From contig CAVZJM010000009.1 of NCBI GenBank assembly GCA_963775625.1, forward strand, positions 1 to 64,000: a stretch of DNA of 64,000 nt. Direction: 5' to 3'. Of the stretch, positions 57,386-64,000 are shown in pieces. The position numbers were made by a program, and so were the translations under genes. This stretch comes from JAIBJN01 sp963775625. GTDB lineage: Bacteria > Actinomycetota > Thermoleophilia > Gaiellales > Gaiellaceae. The notes under the pieces are model-generated. The model was not told the origin of the DNA and ran no database searches. It saw nothing but the letters and a program-made list of their open reading frames with translations. Every line of letters starts with the position of its first letter. Within the stretch, counting starts at the first letter, position 1.

Positions 57386-58212
57386 TAGGGACGGCGCGCT
57401 TCGACGACCCGGTCCCGGCCGGCCAGGTCCGGAGTGGACAGCACGTCCTCGTAGCCGAGGGCCGCCAGGCCCTCGGCTACCTCGGCGGCCTGGCCGTCGC
57501 CGCACTCGAGGACGAGATGGCCGCCCGCGGGGAGGACGGAGAGCGCCGCGCGCGCGACCCGCTCCCACACGCCGTCTCCGACGACCGCCTCGTGGGGCTC
57601 GTAGAGACGGATCTCGGGTTGGAGGGAGTCGTACTCGCCGGCCGAGACGTAGGGCGGGTTGGAGACGACCAGGTCGAAGGGCCCGTCGAGCCCGGCAAGC
57701 AGGTCGCCCAGGCGCAGCTCGACCCGGCCTTCCAGGCCTGTGCGCGCCAGGTTCTCGCGCGCGAGCGCGAGCGCCTGCTCGGAGCTGTCGACGGCCACCA
57801 CCCGGGCACCCGGATGCTCGTCGGCGATCGCGAGGGCTATCGCGCCCGACCCGGTGCCGACGTCGAGGACGCGCGGCGCCTCGAGGCCGCGCAGATGGAC
57901 CAGGCAGCGCTCCACGACCACCTCCGTCTCCGGCCGCGGCACTAGCGCCCGCGCGTCGACCCTCAGCACGAGCCCGCGAAACCCCCACTCGCCCAGCACG
58001 TACGCGAGCGGCTCGCGCTCCCGGCGCCGCGCCACGAGCTCCCGCAGCCGCGCCAGCTCCTCCCTGCCCAGCGCCCGGTCCGCCGCGTACAGATCCGACC
58101 TGGAGACGCCGAGCACGTCGGCCACGAGCAGCTCGGCATCCACCCGCGGCGAGGGCACGCCTGCCTGGTCGAGCTCGCGCGCGACCTCGCGCACGGCGTC
58201 GAGGGGGCTCAC
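57385..58212 (-). CDS. prmC: Release factor glutamine methyltransferase
   Basis: 275 aa from GTG 58212 (GTGA overlap with prfA). SAM-binding motif VLDVGTGSGAIALAIADEHP and the catalytic NPPY (LVVSNPPYVSAGEY). It methylates the GGQ glutamine of RF1 and RF2, both encoded in this window. Motif RREREPLAYVLGEWGFRGL is typical of the N-terminal recognition part. Upstream in-frame codons read through prfA. Confidence 0.95.
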   Translation of the reverse strand: MSPLDAVREVARELDQAGVPSPRVDAELLVADVLGVSRSDLYAADRALGREELARLRELVARRREREPLAYVLGEWGFRGLVLRVDARALVPRPETEVVVERCLVHLRGLEAPRVLDVGTGSGAIALAIADEHPGARVVAVDSSEQALALARENLARTGLEGRVELRLGDLLAGLDGPFDLVVSNPPYVSAGEYDSLQPEIRLYEPHEAVVGDGVWERVARAALSVLPAGGHLVLECGDGQAAEVAEGLAALGYEDVLSTPDLAGRDRVVEARRP

Positions 58213-59267
58213 GACGCCGTCGTCGCGGTCTCGAGCGCTCGGCGGCGGTCTTCCGCCGTCAGCGCCTCGGTCAGCTCGTCGAGATCCCCGCCCAGCACCG
58301 AGTCCAGCCGGTGCAGCGTGAGCTTGATGCGGTGGTCGGTGACGCGGTTCTCGGGGAAGTTGTAGGTGCGGATCTTCTCCGCGCGGTCGCCGCTTCCGAT
58401 CTGCGAGCGCCGCTGCGCCGAGAGCTCCTCCTGCTGGCGCCGCAGCTCGGCCTCGAGCAGCCGCGCGCGCAGCACGCGCAGCGCCTTCTGCTTGTTCTGG
58501 AGCTGGGACTTCTCGTCCTGCATGGCCACGACGATCCCGGTCGGGAGGTGCGTTATCCGCACCGCCGAGTCGGTCGTGTTCACGCTCTGGCCGCCGGGAC
58601 CGGTCGAGCGGTAGACGTCGATCTTGAGGTCGTTCTGGTCGAGCTCGACGTCGACCTCCTCCGCCTCGGGCATGACCGCGACCGTCGCCGTGGAGGTGTG
58701 GATCCGCCCTTGCGACTCCGTCTCGGGCACGCGCTGGACGCGATGCGTCCCGCCCTCGAACTTGAACACGGAGTAGGCGCCGTCGCCCTTGACGGCGAAG
58801 GTGACGTCCTTGAACCCGCCACCGTCGTTCGGGCCCGAGCCGAGCGGCTCCCACTTATACCCGCGGCGTTCCGCGTAGCGGGTGAGCATGCGGAAGAGAT
58901 CGCCCGCCCAGAGCGCCGCCTCGTCGCCCCCGGCGCCCTGACGGATCTCGACGACGACGTCCCTCGCGTCGTTCGGGTCGCGCTCGACGAGCGCCAGCTT
59001 CAGGTCTTCCTCGAGTTGCTCCAGGCGCTCCTCGATCTCCGGCAGGAGCTCTCGCAGGTCCGGGTCGGAGCGCGCCGCGTCGGCGTCGGCCCGCGCCTCG
59101 CGCCACTCCAGCGCGAGCCTGTGCGGGGCCTCGAGCTCCTTCAGCCGGCGTCCGGCGTCGGCGGCCGCGTTGCGGTCCGAGTAGAGGTCGGGGTCGTTCA
59201 TCCGCTCCTGCGCCTCCGTGTAGGAGCGCTCGAGCTCGTCCACCAAGCCGTCGATCTGGGCCGCCAT
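58209..59267 (-). CDS. prfA: Peptide chain release factor 1
   Basis: 352 aa; reads UAA and UAG. GGQ motif in STGPGGQSVNTTDSAVRITH; the recognition loop reads RVPETESQGRIHTS, where many RF1s have PAT or PVT, so PET is a variant at the tripeptide's middle position. N-terminal helical domain and RYAERRGYKWEPLGSGPNDGGGFKDVTF are typical. UAG-reading RF1 is needed for the many TAG stops at element boundaries. Confidence 0.96.
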   Translation of the reverse strand: MAAQIDGLVDELERSYTEAQERMNDPDLYSDRNAAADAGRRLKELEAPHRLALEWREARADADAARSDPDLRELLPEIEERLEQLEEDLKLALVERDPNDARDVVVEIRQGAGGDEAALWAGDLFRMLTRYAERRGYKWEPLGSGPNDGGGFKDVTFAVKGDGAYSVFKFEGGTHRVQRVPETESQGRIHTSTATVAVMPEAEEVDVELDQNDLKIDVYRSTGPGGQSVNTTDSAVRITHLPTGIVVAMQDEKSQLQNKQKALRVLRARLLEAELRRQQEELSAQRRSQIGSGDRAEKIRTYNFPENRVTDHRIKLTLHRLDSVLGGDLDELTEALTAEDRRRALETATTAS

Positions 59268-59280
59268 AACCGGCTCAGGA

Positions 59281-59406
59281 TAGCCCGGGCCGCGCTGCTC
59301 GCCCCGAGGACTGCGTCCTCAGTCGCGCCCGTAGCCTCGGCTACGAGCGCTCCCTGCGTCCTTGCCTCGGAACGACCATCGCACCCCGCAGGGGCCGGCC
59401 AAGCTA
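59281..59406. repeat. 126-bp palindromic intergenic element, copy C
   Basis: The left end TAGCCCGGGCC and right end (read inward) TAGCTTGGCCGG form imperfect arms around the shared core CCCGTAGCC-tc-GGCTACG, with CTGCGTCC on both sides. It is about 40 bp shorter than A, B and D; the arms were probably trimmed. Its right-hand TAG is the DUF1385 stop codon. It lies 14 bp upstream of prfA. The core is inverted relative to the upstream gene when compared with A, B and D. Confidence 0.7.
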
Positions 59407-60321
59407 CGCCATGACCTCGACCTTGCGCTCCTCCGGCGTCAGCCGGCCCTCGAGGCGGAGCACCTCGTGGAGCGCGCGGATCGAGACCTCGATCTGATCG
59501 AGCGAGGGAGCCCGCGTCGTCAGGCGCTGGAGCCAGAGGCCCGGGGCCAGGACGACGCGCAGGATCGGATTCTGCGGGTGCTTGCCGGCGAAGCGGATCA
59601 CCTCGTAGGCGATGCCGGCGATCACCGGCAGGAGCAGGATGCGGGAGGCGATCAGCCAGAACCAGCCGGGCTGGCCGACGAAGGCGAAGACGAAGATGGC
59701 GATCACCATCACGTAGAGGAGGAACGCCGTTCCGCAACGGACGTGGATGAGGCTGTGGCGCTGGACGGCCTCGGGCTCGAGCGGGTCGCCGGCCTCGTAG
59801 GCGTTGATCGCCTTGTGCTCGGCGGCGTGGTACTGGAAGACGCGCTTCAGGTCGGGCAGGAAGCCCACGATCACCAGGTAGAGGATGAAGACCGACACGC
59901 GGATGAGCCCCTCGACGACGACGAACCAGGTGGTCGACTCGATCGGGAGCCAGTTCGTGATCAGCGCCGGCGAGACCTTGAAGAGGAGGAGCGCGAAGCC
60001 GATCGCGATGCCGAAGGCGAAGAGGAGCTGCCCGCGCGAGAGCTCGGTCTGGACCTCCTCGCCCTCTTCCCCCTCCTCCTGCGCCGCGTAGTTCGCCGAG
60101 ATGGCGAGCGCGCGGAAGCCGATGGCGAGCGACTCGCCGAGCGCGAAGACTCCGCGGACGACCGGCAGGCGCGCCCAGCGGTGCTTGAGCAGGAACGAGG
60201 AGATGGGGCGGTTGACCTCCGCGATCTCGCCGTCGGGCTTCCGCACGGCGACCGACCACGCGGACGGGCCGCGCATCATCACGCCCTCCAGCACAGCCTG
60301 GCCGCCGATGGGCGCGCTCAC
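59404..60321 (-). CDS. DUF1385 family membrane protein
   Basis: 305 aa. N-terminal GGQAVLEGVMMRGPSAWSVAVRKPDG and the central histidine motif FQYHAAEHKAINAYEAGDPLEPEAVQRHSLIHVRCGTAFL are diagnostic of DUF1385 (YqhQ-like). Four to five membrane helices. The histidines suggest a metal site, but the function is unknown. It is regularly found between rpmE and prfA in Gram-positive lineages. GTG 60321. Confidence 0.92.
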   Translation of the reverse strand: MSAPIGGQAVLEGVMMRGPSAWSVAVRKPDGEIAEVNRPISSFLLKHRWARLPVVRGVFALGESLAIGFRALAISANYAAQEEGEEGEEVQTELSRGQLLFAFGIAIGFALLLFKVSPALITNWLPIESTTWFVVVEGLIRVSVFILYLVIVGFLPDLKRVFQYHAAEHKAINAYEAGDPLEPEAVQRHSLIHVRCGTAFLLYVMVIAIFVFAFVGQPGWFWLIASRILLLPVIAGIAYEVIRFAGKHPQNPILRVVLAPGLWLQRLTTRAPSLDQIEVSIRALHEVLRLEGRLTPEERKVEVMA

Positions 60322-60330
60322 TGGCGCTCC

Positions 60331-60555
60331 CTACTGCTCGCTGGCCTTGTTGGCGTCGGCCTTTTCGAGACGCTTCTGGAAGCGCGCGACACGGCCGCCG
60401 GTGTCGACGACCTTCTGCTTACCGGTGTAGAACGGATGGCACTCGGAGCAGATCTCGACATGAAGCTCGGTCTTCGTGGATCGGGTCTGGAACGTGTTCC
60501 CGCAGGAGCACGTGACGGTCGCGAGGACGTAGTCGGGGTGGATCTCGGTCTTCAT
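60331..60555 (-). CDS. rpmE: 50S ribosomal protein L31 (zinc form)
   Basis: 74 aa. MKTEIHPDYVLATVTCSCG, then CSECHPFYTGKQKVVDTGGRVARF. Four cysteines (CxC and CxxC) mark the zinc-binding C+ form. It overlaps the threonine dehydratase stop by four bases. ATG 60555. Confidence 0.97.
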   Translation of the reverse strand: MKTEIHPDYVLATVTCSCGNTFQTRSTKTELHVEICSECHPFYTGKQKVVDTGGRVARFQKRLEKADANKASEQ

Positions 60556-61571
60556 GAATCGGCCAGGCGCTGGACGGGCTTGAGGATACCAGAGGCCGTT
60601 TCCCCGGCCACGTTGCCGCCGGAGACGACGACCGCCACCGTCTTGCCCTCGACGTCCGGCACCTTGCCTGCGAGCAGAGCCGCAACACCGGCGGCCCCGG
60701 CTGGCTCGGCAGCGAGCTTCGCCCGCTCGTAGAGGAAGCGGAAGCCGGCCTCGATCTCCTCCTCGGAGACGAGGACCGACTCGATGTGGAGCGCGAGGCC
60801 GAGCTCGATCGGGAGCGCGCCCGCGAAGGGCGCGTTGAGGCCGTCGGCGATCGAGCGCGGCGTCACCGGGACCGACGCGCGAGCGGCGAGGCCCTCGTGG
60901 AACGCGGCCGAGCCCTCGGGCTCGACCGCGATCACGCGCCTGCCCTGGAGGGCGACGGCGATCCCGGAGACGAGCCCGCCCCCTCCCACGGGGACGACGA
61001 CGACGTCGACGTCCGGCAGGTCCTCCCCGATCTCGGCCCCCACCGTTCCCTGCCCGGCGATGACCTGCGGATCGTCGAAGGGATGGACGAGCACCCGGCC
61101 GGTCTGCTCCTCGAGCTCGGCGAGGCGCGCGAAGACCTCTCGCGGCCCGGGAGCCTCCTGGTCGACGGTCGCGCCGTAGCCGAGCGCCGCGGCGCGCTTG
61201 ACCTCGCTCGCGCCCTGCCACATGACGACGAGGCAGTCGATCCCCTCCACCGCGCTCCCGTACGCGAGCGCGCCGGCGTGGTTGCCGGCCGAGGCGGCGA
61301 TCACGCCCCGCGCGCGCTCCTCCGGCGTCAGCGAGGCGAGCTTCGTGAGCACCCCGCGCGCCTTGAAGCTCCCGGTCTTCTGGAGCAGCTCCGCCTTCAG
61401 AAACGCGCGGCCGCCGAACGAGCGGCCGAGGGTCTCCGACGAGAGGAGCGGCGTCCGGTAGAGGCGACTCCCGACGACGGCCGCGGCTGCTTCTACATCT
61501 GGGTGTATTCGGGGCCGTCCCCGCCCTCGGGCGGCGTCAGCCGCCCGCCTTTGGCCGTGATGGCGCCGCAT
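60552..61571 (-). CDS. Threonine dehydratase (PLP fold type II)
   Basis: About 339 aa. PLP lysine in LQKTGSFKARGVLTKL, glycine-rich phosphate loop VVVPVGGGGLVSGIAVAL, SAGNHAGALAYG. It deaminates threonine (or serine) to a 2-keto acid and ammonia. It lacks a C-terminal ACT domain, so feedback by isoleucine is unlikely. Homology starts at HPDVEAAAAVVGSRLYRTPLL, just past the upstream stop, yet the nearest standard start codon in frame is ATG 61571, which overlaps the ETF dehydrogenase gene by 79 bp. Start therefore uncertain. Confidence 0.85.
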   Translation of the reverse strand: MRRHHGQRRAADAARGRGRPRIHPDVEAAAAVVGSRLYRTPLLSSETLGRSFGGRAFLKAELLQKTGSFKARGVLTKLASLTPEERARGVIAASAGNHAGALAYGSAVEGIDCLVVMWQGASEVKRAAALGYGATVDQEAPGPREVFARLAELEEQTGRVLVHPFDDPQVIAGQGTVGAEIGEDLPDVDVVVVPVGGGGLVSGIAVALQGRRVIAVEPEGSAAFHEGLAARASVPVTPRSIADGLNAPFAGALPIELGLALHIESVLVSEEEIEAGFRFLYERAKLAAEPAGAAGVAALLAGKVPDVEGKTVAVVVSGGNVAGETASGILKPVQRLADS

Positions 61572-63193
61572 TGGATGCAGTTCGAGGCCGTCACCTCGAC
61601 GTCGACGACGTTCCCGGCCGGGCTCGCCTCGCCCGTGATCTCGTAGACGTGCGCCGGGCACATGTGCACCCAGGCCTCGGCGAGCTCACGCCGGACCTTC
61701 GTGTCCACGCGGATGTGGCTCGGGGCGTCGTCGCGGGTCTTGTTCCCCGAGAGGTAGACGCTCGAGAGCTTGTCGAAGACGAGCTGCCCGTCGGGCGCCG
61801 GGTAGGCGCTCGCGCGGCCGCCGACCGCGACCGGGACGTCGGCGTCCCGCTCGAGCTTCTTCGTGCCCGGCGGGATCGCGCCGAGCGTGGTGATCGAGAC
61901 GCCCGCGACCAGCGCGCCGCGATAGAAGCCCTTGCTGAACGCGGGCCGCGCGTTGCGGACGCGGTGGAGATCGCTCCAGATGTAGCTGTCCCGTACGGCC
62001 TCGTCGTAGGGCTCGAGCGCCCCCGGCGCCCACGGCGTCGCGCCCGGGCCGACCGCGCCGACCGCGGCCTCGGCCGCCAGGAGCCCCGATTTCATCGCGT
62101 AGTGGACGCCTTTGAGCGCGGGCACGTTGACGAAGCCGGCGGAGTCCCCGACGATCATCCCACCGGGGAAGGAGAAGCGCTCGGGCAGGGCCTGGAAGCC
62201 TCCCTCGGGAATGGTCTTCGCTCCCCAGGCGACGCGCGTCCCCCCGGCGAGGATGCCGTGGACGAACGGGTGGGTCTTCAGCTCCTGCAGCAGGTCGTGA
62301 ACGGAGAGCGTGGCGTCGGTGTAGTCGAGCCCGACCACCATGCCGATGGCGACCTGGTCGTCGCCGAGCGGGTAGATGAAGCTGCCCCCGAACTCGCGGT
62401 AGCGCTTGCCGGCGCGCAGGGGCCAGCCCATCGTGTGGACGACCCGGTTGAGCGGCTTCGGAACGTCCCAGACCTCCTTCACGCCGAGCGCGTACACCTG
62501 CGGGCCCGACGCGAGGCCGAAGCGCTGCGAGGCGATGCCGGCCAGGTGCCCTTGCGTCCCCTCGGCCAGGATCGTGACCCGGGCCCGGATGTCCGAGCCC
62601 GGCTCGAAGTTCGCGAGCTCCTCGCCGCCCTTGCCTCGCCCCCGGTCTCCGGTGCGGACGCCGACCACGCGGCCGCCGCTGACGAGGAGGGTTCGCGCGG
62701 CCGTCTCGGGCACGAGGGTGACGCCGACCTCCTCGGCCTTCTCCGCCAGCCAGCGTCCGACCTCCGAGAGCGAGGCGACGTAGTGGTTGTGGTTCCACAT
62801 CGGCGGCGGCGCCGGCACCCGCAGGTGGCGCTTCGGCGTCAGGAAGTAGACGCCCTCGCGCACCACCGGCGCCCTGAAAGGCATGTCCTCGGTGACCATC
62901 CCCGGGAACAGCTCGCGAAACCCACGGGGGTTGACGACGACGCCGGAGAGCAGCTGGGCGCCGGGGGCGCGGGCCTTCTCGACCACCGCGACCGGGACGT
63001 CGCCGAGCTGCTCCCGCACCTCCGGACGCTCCTCGAGGAGCTGCCCGACGCGGATGGCGGCGGAGAGGCCGGCCGGGCCGCCGCCCACGACGAGCACCCC
63101 GACGTCGATCCGCTCGTCCGGCGGGTCGGTCGGCTCGGCGACGAAGTCGCGCCAGTCGAAGGGGGGCGGGAAGTCGGCGGGGCGGACGCTCAT
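61493..63193 (-). CDS. Electron-transfer flavoprotein:quinone oxidoreductase (ETF dehydrogenase)
   Basis: 566 aa from ATG 63193 (ATGA overlap with etfA). It passes electrons from ETF to quinone. FAD motif VLVVGGGPAGLSAAI near residue 35, family segments GAQLLSGVVVNPRGFREL, SFIYPLGDDQVAIGMVVGLDYTD and GLLAAEAAVGAVG. The C-terminal iron-sulfur domain has Cys512 (MCPAHVYE), Cys539 and Cys542 (NCIQCGAIT), but the third position of the CxxCxxC run is isoleucine at 545, so one usual 4Fe-4S ligand is missing. The rest is full-length. Confidence 0.9.
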   Translation of the reverse strand: MSVRPADFPPPFDWRDFVAEPTDPPDERIDVGVLVVGGGPAGLSAAIRVGQLLEERPEVREQLGDVPVAVVEKARAPGAQLLSGVVVNPRGFRELFPGMVTEDMPFRAPVVREGVYFLTPKRHLRVPAPPPMWNHNHYVASLSEVGRWLAEKAEEVGVTLVPETAARTLLVSGGRVVGVRTGDRGRGKGGEELANFEPGSDIRARVTILAEGTQGHLAGIASQRFGLASGPQVYALGVKEVWDVPKPLNRVVHTMGWPLRAGKRYREFGGSFIYPLGDDQVAIGMVVGLDYTDATLSVHDLLQELKTHPFVHGILAGGTRVAWGAKTIPEGGFQALPERFSFPGGMIVGDSAGFVNVPALKGVHYAMKSGLLAAEAAVGAVGPGATPWAPGALEPYDEAVRDSYIWSDLHRVRNARPAFSKGFYRGALVAGVSITTLGAIPPGTKKLERDADVPVAVGGRASAYPAPDGQLVFDKLSSVYLSGNKTRDDAPSHIRVDTKVRRELAEAWVHMCPAHVYEITGEASPAGNVVDVEVTASNCIQCGAITAKGGRLTPPEGGDGPEYTQM

Positions 63194-64000
63194 CCTCGCT
63201 CCTTCACGAGCTGGGTCAGCTTGGGGACGATCTGGTGCAGGTCGCCGACGACGCCGACGTCCGCGTACTCGAAGATGGGCGCGTTGGGGTCCTTGTTGAT
63301 GGCGACGATCGTCCCGGAGGCCTGCATCCCCACCTTGTGCTGGATCGCTCCGGAGATGCCGCATGCGAGGTAGAGCTTCGGCGCCACCGTCTTCCCCGTC
63401 TGGCCGACCTGGGCCGCATACGGATACCAGCCGGCATCGACGACGGCGCGCGTTGCGGCGACCGCCCCTCCGAGCGCTGCTGCCAGCTCCTCGAGAAGCG
63501 CGAACTTGTCGGGCTCCCCGAGCCCGCGGCCGCCGGCCACGATCACGTCGGCCTCCTCGATCGACGGGCCCTCGCTCTCGGCGTGGGCTCGCTCCACCAT
63601 GACCGCCTTCGTCGAGAAGTCCTCGAGCTCGACGGCGACGTCCTCGACTGCCGCCTCGCCTCCTGTCTCCATCGGCTCGAAGGTCCCGGAGCGAACGAGC
63701 GCGAGGCGCGGCTCGCCCTTCCAGCCGACGTCCACGTTGACGGAGTCCTGCAGCGCGGCCCTCCTGCCGACGAGCGCCCCGTCGCGGAGCTCGAGGTCGA
63801 CGAGGTCCCAGTTGAGGCCGGCGCCGAGCCGCGCGGCGAGTCCGGCGGCGACGTCGGCCGAGAGGACGGAGGCGCCGAAGAGCACCGTGTCGAAGCCGCG
63901 CGAGCGGACGAGGCCGGCGAGGACGTCCACGCGCGGCTGGGGAAGCGGCGCTGCAAGCGCGGGGTCGTCGGCGACGTAGACGGTGGCCGCACCGTGGCGC
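63190..64000 (-). CDS. etfA: Electron-transfer flavoprotein alpha subunit (5' end outside window)
   Basis: The frame remains open to the window edge, so the start is missing; the first visible residues are HGAATVYVADDPALAAP. The C-terminal FAD-binding domain is complete: GRGLGEPDKFALLEELAAALGGAVAATRAVVDAGWYP, then QVGQTGKTVAPKLYLACGISGAIQHKVGMQASGTIVAINKDPNAPIF, diagnostic of EtfA. It works with EtfB (probably just outside) and feeds the ETF dehydrogenase gene that follows. Confidence 0.95.
   Translation of the reverse strand, partial: RHGAATVYVADDPALAAPLPQPRVDVLAGLVRSRGFDTVLFGASVLSADVAAGLAARLGAGLNWDLVDLELRDGALVGRRAALQDSVNVDVGWKGEPRLALVRSGTFEPMETGGEAAVEDVAVELEDFSTKAVMVERAHAESEGPSIEEADVIVAGGRGLGEPDKFALLEELAAALGGAVAATRAVVDAGWYPYAAQVGQTGKTVAPKLYLACGISGAIQHKVGMQASGTIVAINKDPNAPIFEYADVGVVGDLHQIVPKLTQLVKERG

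Overview
The window is uniformly GC-rich, densely coded bacterial chromosome, mostly transcribed from the minus strand. Its housekeeping blocks are RF2-ftsE-ftsX-S41 peptidase-RNase-smpB-tmRNA, and rpmE-DUF1385-prfA-prmC-tsaC-glyA-upp-atp. Together with abundant GTG/TTG starts, four-base ATGA/GTGA overlaps between genes, a tmRNA without an encoded CCA, and a LuxR/MalT-type regulator, these suggest an actinobacterium. A Thermoleophilia-like lineage (Gaiellales/Solirubrobacterales) is my best guess. That is inference from gene content and style; no marker tree was possible.

Layout. Positions 1-7.5 kb: an accessory stretch with a small membrane protein, a lipoprotein, two paralogous carboxymuconolactone-decarboxylase-like proteins flanking a MalT-type LuxR regulator, an AI-2E permease, and an FAD oxidase divergent from an HxlR regulator. 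Several of these genes carry apparent one-base frameshifts. 7.5-20 kb: tmRNA, smpB, RNase R-like, S41 protease, ftsX, ftsE, prfB (with an intact programmed +1 frameshift), secA, hpf and comF. 19.9-27.3 kb: a sugar-uptake and catabolism operon (binding protein, ATPase, permease, xylulokinase, oxidoreductase) with a divergent ROK repressor. 27.3-37.7 kb: sugar-nucleotide pyrophosphorylases, a cupin, an LCP protein and a methyl-cycle set (mtnA, ahcY, metH). 37.7-52.9 kb: the F1Fo ATP synthase genes, split between atpG and atpD by an oligopeptide ABC transporter operon, an orphan anti-sigma factor and a lipoprotein. 53-64 kb: a PLP decarboxylase, upp, glyA, tsaC, prmC, prfA, DUF1385, rpmE, threonine dehydratase, ETF dehydrogenase and a partial etfA.

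The most unusual signal is non-coding. At least five intergenic elements (8351-8519, 13885-14052, 30749-30917, 47659-47825, 59281-59406) are single large imperfect palindromes; four are 167-169 bp and one is 126 bp. They start and end on TA (one end is degenerate). At all five, one end supplies the TAG or TAA stop codon of the neighbouring gene. Four share a central core whose apex is CGTAGCC/GGCTACG, and one of those four has changed bases on both sides of the apex stem. The opposite end of the first element is translated as the C-terminal tail of SmpB. The element at 47.7 kb lies exactly where the ATP synthase operon is broken. No transposase is present in the window. Smaller perfect hairpins follow the binding-protein genes of both ABC operons and the prmC gene.

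Sequence quality caution: single-base frameshifts occur at about 650, 890-1000, 1395, 1610, 2245, 2350, 5575, 40563 and 45712. The coding signal is conserved on both sides of each, so assembly or base-calling error is at least as likely as real gene decay.
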